From NCBI GenBank assembly GCA_014361295.1, contig JACIVX010000001.1, positions 124,001-188,000 on the forward strand: DNA of 64,000 nt. The letters are read 5' to 3'. The position numbers were made by a program, and so were the translations under genes. Every line of letters begins with the position of its first letter. Positions within the stretch are counted from its first letter, which is position 1. A model generated the notes under the pieces. That model saw only the letters and a program-made list of their open reading frames with translations, searched no databases and was not told the origin of the DNA. Shown in pieces: positions 43,964-52,139 of the stretch. Source of the stretch: Methanomassiliicoccales archaeon. GTDB lineage: Archaea; Thermoplasmatota; Thermoplasmata; Methanomassiliicoccales; JACIVX01.

Positions 43964-46132
43964 TCATCCAGCTCTGAATCGATGCGGCGGCACGTGAATG
44001 ACGAATCTCACGCCCTCAACACCGATTTCCTCGATGCGCATACTGTTAATCGAGAGGATTTCTCTGATCAGATAGAGTCCCTTTCCAGTGCTCCTGACAA
44101 GGGAGGACTCAAAGATATCCTCGTCCTTCTGTTTTTTGATTCCGGGCCCGTTGTCCTCGTAGACGATATCCAACCCCCTATCCGAAATGTTCGCCGATAT
44201 CGAAATACGGGTTGCTGTCTTAGCGTGTTCCAGTGTGTTGTGCATCAAATTGTAAAAGACTTTCCAGATCATGTTGTCCGAGAAAATGAGGATGTGCTGC
44301 AGTTTTTCATCAAGATGGACCTCAATTCCCTCAAAATCGAGCTGGGAGAGCGCTTTCTCAATCGGATCAGAGAGTTTCATCCATACAGGCGCTTCCTTGC
44401 CCAAATCCTCCATTTCCCTTGTGAATTCCAGATGCTTCCCGATCCGTTTCGTGGCATATTCGATCTTATCAAGATAGTGATCCAATGGAATCTTGTTTGA
44501 CGGCGTTCTCATGAGATCGAGATATCCCTGGATAACCGCCAACTGATTTAGAATGTCATGTCTCGTCACCTTAAACAACAGACTGAGCTTGTGATTGGCC
44601 AGACGCAATGCGCTTTCCATATCCTTAAGTTGAGTGATATCCGTCCCAGTACAGAAGACACGTTCAACCGCCCCATCCTTGCCAAATCTGGGTATCTTGG
44701 TGATCCATACACACCGTGGTTTCCCATCTGGCCCGAGCATCCACTCCTCCTGAGCGACCCTTTCGCCTGAGAACGCCCTCCTGTTTCCTTCGATGCATCT
44801 CTCACAAATTTCCTTTGGTAAGACTTCGCGCAACTTTCTCCCGATGATCTCTTCTTTCTTCAGCCCCAAGAATTCCGCACGAGCCCTGTTTACGAGTCCA
44901 TAGGTCTCTGGATCGATTGCATACCATACCATCGTGTCGATGTTGTCAAGGAGCATCATATGTTCCTCAGCCATTTCCTTGAGTTCCCTCGTTGCCTTCT
45001 TCAACTCGGTTACATCGATGATCGAAACGACGGCTTCTTTTGTTCCAGGGATCAGAGAGACTATCGCTTCACACTCTTTGATCTCGCCCTTTTTCGTTAA
45101 AAGATGAAATTCGTGTCTGCGAGGGGCAACTCTGTGAAACTCCTTGATTCTATCCCAATCTACCCGAGCGTGACGCTCCGCAATTCTTTCCCTATCCTCC
45201 ACGGCCATGATGTCGGTGATGGTCAAACGCCCCTCCATCTCTTCCTTCGAATAACTGGTAAGACGTTCAGCCTCTTCGTTTACAAGCAATATCGTCATGT
45301 TCTCATCGACGATCATCGTGGCGGTGGCACTGTTTTCAAAGATCGTGCGGTATCGTTCTTTACTCTCGCGGAGCGCTTCCTCAATTTTCTTATAATCAGT
45401 GATGTGGAGTACATTGCCGAGTATCGCTGGGCGCCCTTCATACTCAATTACACGAGGGAACAGTCGAGCCCACCGCGCCTCCCCACTCTTCGTCAAATAC
45501 ATGAAATCATAAGGATCCAACAACGATCCGAATCTACCCTTCATGGCTAGTTCTGTCAATTCTCTCAGCTCTTCCCTAAATTTGGGGTGGACAAATTTGA
45601 GGTAGTCTGATGTCAACAATTCCTCCTCAGAGTATCCAGAAATCCTGCACATCGTATCGTTAACGAATTTCAGCTTTCCATCTTGAAAGATATAGATGCC
45701 CATGGCGGAATTCTCTGTAATCATGCGGTATCTCTTTTCACTCTCCTTCAATGCGAGTTCCGTCTTCTTCAGCTCCGTGATTTCAAGTGTCAATTCAATG
45801 GCGCCGATGACATTTCCCTTATCATCCTTCATCGGCCATCCCGAGATAGCCCACCATCGCCCATCGGGGGACATGATTTCGCCGCTACACGATATTCCGC
45901 TTTTTATCGCCCTGTTTACAGGACAGTTCTCGCACGGTGTTGTCCTGTGATGCCAGATCTCGTAACAGAATTTCCCGATCAATTCGTTTTGTGACTTTCC
46001 AACAGAGTCAGCCGCCGCCTTGTTCAACCAGATGATGCGGTTTTCTTTGTCCTGATAGATAACGTGCTCTTTCAAATTGTTGAAAATAGACTCTATTTGT
46101 TTATTTCCTTTCAGCGTTTCACTCTCAATCAT
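43964..46132 (-). CDS. Multi-PAS sensor histidine kinase, soluble
   Basis: 722 residues from ATG 46132, with no membrane segment. Four PAS domains occupy about residues 10-125, 135-255, 260-385 and 390-515. PAS1 carries HHRTTPCENCPVNRAIKSG, a CxxCP cluster typical of metal- or redox-binding PAS domains. The kinase core starts at about residue 525: H-box FKVTRHDILNQLAVIQGYLD with the phospho-His, then IWKVFYNLMHNTLEHA (N-box), VYEDNGPGIKK (G1), STGKGLYLIREIL (G2). It should autophosphorylate in response to a cytoplasmic signal, perhaps redox or a ligand. No response regulator is adjacent. Confidence 0.85.
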   Translation of the reverse strand: MIESETLKGNKQIESIFNNLKEHVIYQDKENRIIWLNKAAADSVGKSQNELIGKFCYEIWHHRTTPCENCPVNRAIKSGISCSGEIMSPDGRWWAISGWPMKDDKGNVIGAIELTLEITELKKTELALKESEKRYRMITENSAMGIYIFQDGKLKFVNDTMCRISGYSEEELLTSDYLKFVHPKFREELRELTELAMKGRFGSLLDPYDFMYLTKSGEARWARLFPRVIEYEGRPAILGNVLHITDYKKIEEALRESKERYRTIFENSATATMIVDENMTILLVNEEAERLTSYSKEEMEGRLTITDIMAVEDRERIAERHARVDWDRIKEFHRVAPRRHEFHLLTKKGEIKECEAIVSLIPGTKEAVVSIIDVTELKKATRELKEMAEEHMMLLDNIDTMVWYAIDPETYGLVNRARAEFLGLKKEEIIGRKLREVLPKEICERCIEGNRRAFSGERVAQEEWMLGPDGKPRCVWITKIPRFGKDGAVERVFCTGTDITQLKDMESALRLANHKLSLLFKVTRHDILNQLAVIQGYLDLMRTPSNKIPLDHYLDKIEYATKRIGKHLEFTREMEDLGKEAPVWMKLSDPIEKALSQLDFEGIEVHLDEKLQHILIFSDNMIWKVFYNLMHNTLEHAKTATRISISANISDRGLDIVYEDNGPGIKKQKDEDIFESSLVRSTGKGLYLIREILSINSMRIEEIGVEGVRFVIHVPPHRFRAG

Positions 46133-47030
46133 TTTTTACCGTGATATTCCTTCGCATTTTAAAAATATGTTTCTATCGTTCTATTATCATCCCTTATCTT
46201 GTATTATTTACCTCTTTTGATAAAAATTATTCAGGCGGCATAATAATGTAAAATCGTGTGAAATCGAGGGAGAGTACGAATGCAATTGTTCTTGAGCGTT
46301 ACGCGGGGTTAACCCGCCTCTTTTTTGGATATTTGGTGTGTAAATATTGCTCTTAGATGTATATAGTCCTCTTTCTCTGCTACTATTGTAAGAAATCCTT
46401 GTCCATCCCGAAATCATGGATGATCTGCCTGGAAATTTCCCTCTTAGGCACCATTTCATCATTTCTTATTTCAGTATTCACGAAGGGCCATCGATTTCTA
46501 ATGAAGTACCATAACGGTCAAGGGTTCAAAGAAAAGGAACCCGTCATTTTACTGAATCCAACAATTTTTTTTATAATCAACAAAACTGTGTTTTCGAATG
46601 ATTATTACAGGCAGTTTGAGATCTGCTTGATGTTACAATGATATAAACAATGAGACATACTAAATCTCGAGTACCAATGTATCCATCATGACATATTCAA
46701 GCGCTGGCACGAAATCAGGAAATGAGATAAACTCCTTTTTGTATTTTAAAAAATTGCAGACTTGTTTTAATGAAATCTTTTCATCACATATCATGCCAGT
46801 GATCTGATCGATTGGTACTGACCGCTTTAAGAAAACATAGCTTTCGGCATTGATTGAAGCAAGCTTTTTTTTAGATTCCTCTCCATCAGGTAGATTTCTC
46901 TCACAAACTAATGAAAAAACACAATTATTATTCGAAAAATGCATTAACGCCCCGAAAAAAATTACGTATTCCATCAATTGTTAAGAGAATTCTAATATAG
47001 TTAACCTTGATCATTTAATTGGTGAAAAAT
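46133..47030. other. AT-rich gap between the kinase and the aldolase gene
   Basis: One reverse frame at 46660-46977 (105 codons, starting TTG ATG GAA TAC) has a plausible mixed composition but no motif or ribosome binding site. I leave it as an unproven small gene. The remainder shows nothing. Confidence 0.35.
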
Positions 47031-47966
47031 ATGGATCCCGAAAAGTTCCGAGAACGGTGTAAGGGTGTCCTTACCTTGGTACCCACCGCTTTTAAGAAGA
47101 ATTACGAACTGGATCTTGAGTCTCTCAGGGAACACGTGAGGTATCTCGTCGAAAATCGGGTGACGGCAGTGATCCCGGCGGGTAGCACGGGAGAATTTTC
47201 TTCGATGAGCGAGGAGGAGATTAAGAAAGTGATTTCCGCCACCGTCGATGAAGTGAACGGGAAGACCATGGTGGTCGCGGGAACCGCTCACAGCGGAACC
47301 CATGAAACGATCAAACTGACAAAGTACGCGGAAGACGTTGGCTGCGACGCTGCAATGATCGTCACGCCCTATTATTTCAAAGAGGTTGAGGAGGGCATTT
47401 TCCAGCATTACAAGATGATAGCCGATAGCGTGGACATCGCCATCATGCCTTATAACAATCCGTGGGTGACGAGCGGCGTGATTTACAGCTATCGCCTCGT
47501 TGAACGATTTGCAAAAGAAATCCCAAACATCACCGCGCTCAAGGACGTGACAGGCAATTCAGCTTATGTTCTCGAATTGTTGCGGAGGGTGGGGAAGAAG
47601 ATTGCCATCCTGCCGTACGCCGAGACCGAGCACACGATGCTCTGTTATCTGCTGGGATGTCCCGGTACGATTTCCCTTCTTTCCAACATCGCGCCGAAGG
47701 AATCGATCGAACTTTGGAAAGCGGCCTATCTCGAGAAAGATGCGAAGAAGGCCATGGAGATTCTTGATAAATTCGAAGGCTTCAACAGGCTGATGAACAG
47801 GCTGATCATGGAAAAGGGAATACCGGCGTATCTCCATCTGATTAAGCATGCGCTCACGCTTCTCGGAAGACCATGCGGACTCCCGATGAGGCCTCCCGCC
47901 CAGCCGCTGAGGGAGAACGAGGTTGAGGAGCTGAGGCAGGCGCTCGTCAGAATGGGTCTCATGTGA
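47031..47966 (+). CDS. Dihydrodipicolinate synthase (DapA) family aldolase
   Basis: 311 residues from ATG 47031, with GGTGA five bases upstream; TTG 47019 and GTG 47022 are in frame. Class I aldolase barrel: VIPAGSTGEFSSMSEEE (the GSTGE pyruvate-carboxyl loop), VVAGTAHSGTHETIKLT, MIVTPYYFKEVEEGI with the catalytic Tyr, and ITALKDVTGNSAYV with the Schiff-base Lys. Family members include DapA, N-acetylneuraminate lyase and keto-deoxy sugar-acid aldolases or dehydratases. No lysine-pathway gene is nearby, and the KDVTG context is common to sugar-acid members, so I would not call it DapA. A hairpin and T-run follow it. Confidence 0.75.
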   Translation: MDPEKFRERCKGVLTLVPTAFKKNYELDLESLREHVRYLVENRVTAVIPAGSTGEFSSMSEEEIKKVISATVDEVNGKTMVVAGTAHSGTHETIKLTKYAEDVGCDAAMIVTPYYFKEVEEGIFQHYKMIADSVDIAIMPYNNPWVTSGVIYSYRLVERFAKEIPNITALKDVTGNSAYVLELLRRVGKKIAILPYAETEHTMLCYLLGCPGTISLLSNIAPKESIELWKAAYLEKDAKKAMEILDKFEGFNRLMNRLIMEKGIPAYLHLIKHALTLLGRPCGLPMRPPAQPLRENEVEELRQALVRMGLM

Positions 47967-47975
47967 GGAAGGAGC

Positions 47976-48029
47976 GTCGATCTCCTCGATCGACAACGAA
48001 TGAATGCAGATGCGTCTTCCTTTTTTTTT
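47976..48029 (+). terminator. Hairpin and T-run after the aldolase gene
   Basis: GTCGATC (47976-47982) pairs with GATCGAC (47988-47994) across a five-base loop, and a run of nine T follows at 48021-48029. Archaeal RNA polymerase stops mainly on T-runs; the hairpin may help. Confidence 0.5.
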
Positions 48030-48201
48030 ATTTTTCAATTTTCAATCTATTTTACTCCGGAGTGTGATTATCGAGAAATAGATTTTCTAGGATGAGCGCG
48101 ACACATTACACTCACAATAACAATTTCCAGAAAAAAGATTGAGTGATTTGCAAAATTGAAAAAAAGAGCGCTTCTGCAGGTTACCGATCACTTTCTTGCT
48201 T

Positions 48202-49128
48202 TCACCGACTTGGCACCAATCTGTTCATCAATTCGAATACAGCTCCTTTGGTGATATCGACTGCACCAAATACTGCAATGATCTCATTATTTCTTCTAAC
48301 TGGAACGGCAATGATAGGCACGCCCTTATACGGTCCCGATGTCGCCACTTTTTTGACGATTGAGCCGCGCTGCAAGGCCTCTTCGAGTACCGGACCTGTG
48401 TAGTTGTCATCGATGATCTCGCCTCTCTCAACCCGCACTCCATGCTGGTCTCTATATCTCATCGTCACGGGGAGTCTGCCCATCAACTCGTGGATGATGA
48501 GGGCCATGCACCTGAGGTCAATTTTCTCTTCTTGCACCCTTCCTTCTTTTCCACAAGGATTGGATGATTTAATGATGGATAAGGCCTCCGTCACCGCCAG
48601 CATTTCGGCTCTTTGATCCGACAACGACGTTGCTAAAATCAATATATCACCAGGTTGGAGATTGAGGATTTTTTGAATATTTCCAGCCTCAATCAATTCG
48701 TCGTGCGCGTTTTCTATCACATGCAATGAATCATTCTCAATCCAAACATGGTAGATTGATTCGTTTTCTTTCATTGTAACAGATCCGATCGTGAACCTCG
48801 GGGACGCAGGAGATCGACTCTGGCCTCTTATTATCGCGGCACAGTATTTTTTAGGTTTATCATCGAGCCGAATGTGCTCTATCAAAATTCCTGTCTTATC
48901 AAAGTACTTCTTTCCCTCACTGGTGAGGAGTATGCCTTTTCTGCTGGTTGTTGCATGGCCTTTACGAACGATCTGCGTGATTATCGTCCTTGTGCTCCCG
49001 ACTCCTATACCGAGTCTTTTTGCGAGAGCTTCTCTTCCGATAGGGCCATCCTTGCGCAGGATTTGATAAGTTTTCCAGACATGGTACGAATCGAAATATG
49101 GCCTTCTTCCTCTTCTGATAATTTGCAT
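48202..49128 (-). CDS. HTH-DUF2111 regulator, likely of the corrinoid operon
   Basis: 308 residues from ATG 49128. Residues ~10-70 are a winged helix (VWKTYQILRKDGPIGREALA then LGIGVGSTRTIITQIVRKG). Residues ~170-305 match DUF2111, a domain seen in methanogen regulators: LRCMALIIHELMGRLPVTMR, GEIIDDNYTGPVLEEALQRG, GVPIIAVPVRRNNEIIAVFG, VDITKGAVFELMNRL. The C-terminal half looks like a small-molecule-binding module. The gene is divergent from the methyltransferase operon, and a perfect inverted repeat lies in the shared region, so it probably senses a methyl substrate or corrinoid state and controls that operon. The sensing ligand is unknown. Confidence 0.75.
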   Translation of the reverse strand: MQIIRRGRRPYFDSYHVWKTYQILRKDGPIGREALAKRLGIGVGSTRTIITQIVRKGHATTSRKGILLTSEGKKYFDKTGILIEHIRLDDKPKKYCAAIIRGQSRSPASPRFTIGSVTMKENESIYHVWIENDSLHVIENAHDELIEAGNIQKILNLQPGDILILATSLSDQRAEMLAVTEALSIIKSSNPCGKEGRVQEEKIDLRCMALIIHELMGRLPVTMRYRDQHGVRVERGEIIDDNYTGPVLEEALQRGSIVKKVATSGPYKGVPIIAVPVRRNNEIIAVFGAVDITKGAVFELMNRLVPSR

Positions 49129-49221
49129 TGATGTTATAGATAAAGAGAATCAATTAAATAATTCTTTTGGACTTGGATATGTAAATATAATCCATAAAAA
49201 AGGAATCCCACTATGCTGGTC

Positions 49222-49230
49222 TGTATTATA
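49222..49230 (+). promoter_or_regulatory. TATA-like box of the corrinoid operon
   Basis: TGTATTATA immediately before the inverted repeat. Transcription would start near 49250-49256, inside the repeat, leaving a leader of roughly 95 bases to GTG 49348. Confidence 0.45.
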
Positions 49231-49262
49231 TTGGATGAAAATATTCATTTAATTTCATCCAA
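49231..49262. promoter_or_regulatory. Perfect 10-bp inverted repeat, likely operator of the corrinoid operon
   Basis: TTGGATGAAA (49231-49240) and TTTCATCCAA (49253-49262) with a 12-base AT spacer. It sits between the TATA-like box and the start, where a bound repressor would block initiation. A dimeric winged-helix protein such as the divergent HTH-DUF2111 gene product is the natural candidate. As RNA the arms could also pair, but no T-run follows, so a terminator is unlikely. Confidence 0.65.
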
Positions 49263-49347
49263 CAACCAAAACTTTCTAATATTTCCATGACGTAAATTTA
49301 ACATGAAGAAGAGAACGATTGAACTCTTCTTCCAGGAGGAGGGAGCT

Positions 49348-49983
49348 GTGACAGAGAAAGCTATATCCGATTTGGAAAAGGCCGTCCTCGATATGGACGA
49401 AAAACTAGCGACACAAGCAGCCAAAAGTGTACTCGATTCCAAAATAGATGTGCTCAAAGCAATAAACGAGGGTCTCGTCAAAGGAATGAAAAAGGTAGCA
49501 GATCTATACGAGCGTGAACAGATCTTTTTGCCCCAGGTCTTAGCGTCGGCGAATGCGTTTTATGCTGCATTTGAAATCTTAAGACCCAAGATGTTGGAGG
49601 GCGCCAAGGGAGTTGGTCACAAAATCGTTATCGGCGTCGTCGAAGGAGACATCCATGATATAGGGAAAAATCTCGTGAAAACGATGATGGAAGCGAACGG
49701 TTATCATTGCATCGATCTTGGAAGAGACGTGCCAGTTGAGAACTTCGTCGAAGCGGTAACTGATCAAAAACCATCTTTTGTTGCAATGTCAACGCTTATG
49801 ACACCGACGATGAAGAACATGAAGCGCGTGATCGATGGTCTCGTCGAAGAAAATGTCCGCAATTCCGTGAAGATAATGATTGGAGGCGGCCCAGTCGATC
49901 AAGAATTTGCAAAAGAAATCGGAGCTGATTACTACGGAGAGAATGAGACGGAAGCCGTTAAGTGGCTGAGGAGTGTGAGTTGA
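49348..49983 (+). CDS. Corrinoid-binding methyl carrier protein (MtbC/MttC type)
   Basis: 211 residues from GTG 49348, chosen because AGGAGGAGGGAG lies just upstream; ATG 49303 would add 15 residues without a ribosome binding site. Residues ~1-88 are the helical cap domain (AINEGLVKGMKKVADLYERE and FLPQVLASANAF). The Rossmann B12 domain follows: GVVEGDIHDIGKNLV, with H103 as the lower axial cobalt ligand, then VAMSTLMTPTMKNM and MIGGGPVDQEFAKEIGADYY. It carries the methyl group on cobalt between a substrate-specific methyltransferase and the acceptor methyltransferase encoded downstream. First gene of a five-gene operon. Confidence 0.88.
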   Translation: MTEKAISDLEKAVLDMDEKLATQAAKSVLDSKIDVLKAINEGLVKGMKKVADLYEREQIFLPQVLASANAFYAAFEILRPKMLEGAKGVGHKIVIGVVEGDIHDIGKNLVKTMMEANGYHCIDLGRDVPVENFVEAVTDQKPSFVAMSTLMTPTMKNMKRVIDGLVEENVRNSVKIMIGGGPVDQEFAKEIGADYYGENETEAVKWLRSVS

Positions 49984-49995
49984 GGAGGTATGAAA

Positions 49996-51057
49996 ATGCA
50001 AGAAATGACGCCCCTGGAGCGTGTTGTAGCTGCACTCAAGCACGAGACGCCTGATCGTGTCCCGATTTGCCTCTATTTCCAGTCGGCCGCGCAATACCAA
50101 TTGGCAAGAGATGACTATACATGGAAGGAAGTGCTCGAGAACCCAACCAAACTATTCAGGAATGTCTCTATGCAATACGAATATTACGGAGCGGACAATT
50201 TCTTCCTACCCTTGGATTTCCGTGTCGATGGTGAAGCATTCGGAAGTAAATCAGAGTATCTGCTGAAATGTGGTGCAGGATATAGAATGCCAGTAATCAC
50301 TCAATATGCGATAAATTCGAAGGAAGAAATCGACGACCTAGAAATTCCAGATCCGAAAACATCAGGGCGGTGTCCAGTAATACTTAAAACAATCGAGAAA
50401 CTGAGTCGTAAGTATGGCGATAAGGTTCCAATCGTAGGTTTTCTGAATAGCCCGCCTGATGTAGCTACAGATATAATTGCTGGTAACTACTCAACAGTAC
50501 TTCCAATGATGGCGACCGACAAAGAAGCGTTACACAAGCTACTTGAAAAGATCACAAAGTACCTCATAGAATTTGGCAAAGCTATGGTCGATTCGGGTGC
50601 ACATGCACTTGCAACTGTCAGTGGAGGATTTAACAATCTCACAGTCGGAACGGATCAATACCGCGAATTTGTTGCAAAATACCATGCGGAAATTATAAAG
50701 AAAACTGGAGTTCCCTACATATATCATCAATGCCAGGATGCAACTCCATTTATGGACGATATTCTTGCGACTGGTACGGCTTGCGTTGCTTTCCATGAAA
50801 AAGTTGATCTGAAATGGGCAAAAGAGAAGTACGGGAAAAAAGTGGCATTGGCTGGTAACGTCGGAGTGTCAGAATCTGATGCGGTGATGTACTCTGGAAC
50901 ACCAGAACAGGTGGAAGAAGCAACGAGAAGAACGCTTGAAATCGGGAAGCCTGGAAGTGGATTTCTGTTGAGCGCTGGATGTGAAGTTCACCACGCATTG
51001 CCAGAAGCAAATATCCTGGCGTTAATCAAGGCTGGAAGAAAATACGGCGCTTATTAG
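49996..51057 (+). CDS. UroD-family corrinoid methyltransferase, probable substrate-specific MT1
   Basis: 353 residues; GAGGAGGT at 49982-49989 favours ATG 49996 over ATG 49990. The TIM-barrel UroD/MtaA fold begins MTPLERVVAALKHETPDRVP. Zinc ligands: H244 and C246 in YIYHQCQDATPF, and C329 in LLSAGCEVHHALPE, equivalent to HxC...C of MtaA. The second motif (GCEVHH) differs from the PGCGF of true MtaA, and the protein has an extra aromatic-rich N-terminal part (YFQSAAQYQLARDDYTW). I infer that it takes the methyl group from the growth substrate (as UroD-type O-demethylase MT1 enzymes do), while the next gene is the acceptor enzyme. The substrate is unknown. Confidence 0.75.
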   Translation: MQEMTPLERVVAALKHETPDRVPICLYFQSAAQYQLARDDYTWKEVLENPTKLFRNVSMQYEYYGADNFFLPLDFRVDGEAFGSKSEYLLKCGAGYRMPVITQYAINSKEEIDDLEIPDPKTSGRCPVILKTIEKLSRKYGDKVPIVGFLNSPPDVATDIIAGNYSTVLPMMATDKEALHKLLEKITKYLIEFGKAMVDSGAHALATVSGGFNNLTVGTDQYREFVAKYHAEIIKKTGVPYIYHQCQDATPFMDDILATGTACVAFHEKVDLKWAKEKYGKKVALAGNVGVSESDAVMYSGTPEQVEEATRRTLEIGKPGSGFLLSAGCEVHHALPEANILALIKAGRKYGAY

Positions 51058-51060
51058 AAA

Positions 51061-51080
51061 ACTTTTTTCCTTTTTTTTAA
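51061..51080 (+). terminator. T-run / A-run between the two methyltransferase genes
   Basis: CTTTTTTCCTTTTTTTT followed by an A-run, three to thirty bases after the first UroD-type gene. T-runs end archaeal transcription, so this may lower expression of the distal genes (acceptor methyltransferase, RamA, DUF1638) relative to the corrinoid protein and first methyltransferase. Confidence 0.4.
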
Positions 51081-51105
51081 AAAAAAGAATCGGAGGCCCG
51101 AAATT

Positions 51106-52125
51106 ATGAACGAAAAAGAAAGATTGATTTCAGCACTAAGGCTAGAAGGAGTCGACAGAGTTCCCTGTGCATGCCCCTTGCAAACTGGAACAATCGATTT
51201 AATGAAAATAACTGGTGCCTACTGGCCAGATGCACATAAAGATGCCGATCTTATGACCAAATTGGCGATTGGTGCTCACGATATCGCAGGTATCGAAAGT
51301 GTCAGGGTGCCGTTTGATGTAACGGTTGATGCGTCCGCCTTCGGGGCGGTCACAGGAAAGGAGACTATTGATAGGCAGCCGTCTATAATTCAACGGCCGA
51401 TCAAGACTCCTGAGGATATCGATAAAATTGAGATCCCCGATCCATACCGAAACGGAAGGGCTCCAATCGTGATTGAGGCCGTACGAAAATTGTCAGAGAG
51501 AATGAAAGAGACACCAGTGATTTGCGCTATCATCTCGCCTTTCATGTTAGCAGGCCAACTCAGAGGCGAGCAGGAAGCGATAATGGATATTATCAAGAAT
51601 CCAGATTTTTTGAAACGCGTGCTTGAAATCTCGGCTAGGTGGGGGATTGAATACTCAGCCGCGGCAATTCAAGCCGGAGCTGACATAATTGCAATGGTCG
51701 ATGCGACTTCAAGCGGCACAGTTCTCGGGCCTTCTCAATATGCTGAGTTCGCGATGCCGTATCAAAAGATGGTAGCAGATTCAATAAGGAAAAATGGTGC
51801 TTATTCAATACTCCACATTTGTGGAAACACAACAAAAAATCTGAAATATATGGCTCAAACAGGTGTAAACGGAATCAGTGTCGATCAGCAGATGGATATT
51901 TCATGGGTAAAAGAACAGCTGAAGGGCAAGTGCGCGACCATCGGCAATGTGAGTCCCACTTCAACACTGCTGAAAAAGTCGCCAGCAGATGTTGAGGACG
52001 AGGTCAGAAAATGTATTGAGGGTGGCACTGACGTTGTTGCCCCTGGTTGTGGGTTCGCACCCGAAACGCCGCTAGAAAACATGAGAGCTCTTGTAAATGC
52101 AACCAAGAAGTATGGCAAAAGATAG
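51106..52125 (+). CDS. Methylcobamide:CoM methyltransferase, MtaA/MtbA family
   Basis: 339 residues from ATG 51106, with GGAGG ten bases upstream. UroD-fold protein MNEKERLISALRLEGVDRVP. The zinc site is canonical: H237 and C239 in SILHICGNTTKN and C315 in VVAPGCGFAPETPLEN, with GISVDQQMDISWVKEQL and GNVSPTSTLL between. In MtaA/MtbA this zinc activates the thiol of coenzyme M, which takes the methyl group from the corrinoid protein. If the organism is not a methanogen, the acceptor could be another thiol or tetrahydropterin. The conserved motifs make this one the MT2 of the operon. Confidence 0.83.
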   Translation: MNEKERLISALRLEGVDRVPCACPLQTGTIDLMKITGAYWPDAHKDADLMTKLAIGAHDIAGIESVRVPFDVTVDASAFGAVTGKETIDRQPSIIQRPIKTPEDIDKIEIPDPYRNGRAPIVIEAVRKLSERMKETPVICAIISPFMLAGQLRGEQEAIMDIIKNPDFLKRVLEISARWGIEYSAAAIQAGADIIAMVDATSSGTVLGPSQYAEFAMPYQKMVADSIRKNGAYSILHICGNTTKNLKYMAQTGVNGISVDQQMDISWVKEQLKGKCATIGNVSPTSTLLKKSPADVEDEVRKCIEGGTDVVAPGCGFAPETPLENMRALVNATKKYGKR

Positions 52126-52139
52126 ATAAGAGGCCTGTT

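Noticed and set aside
46660-46977. 105-codon reverse frame in an AT-rich gap
   Set aside because: No motif, no ribosome binding site and weak start; kept only as a remark on the gap.
49231-49262. Terminator for a transcript entering from upstream
   Set aside because: The arms could form a hairpin, but no T-run follows and the element sits just after a TATA box, so operator is the better reading.
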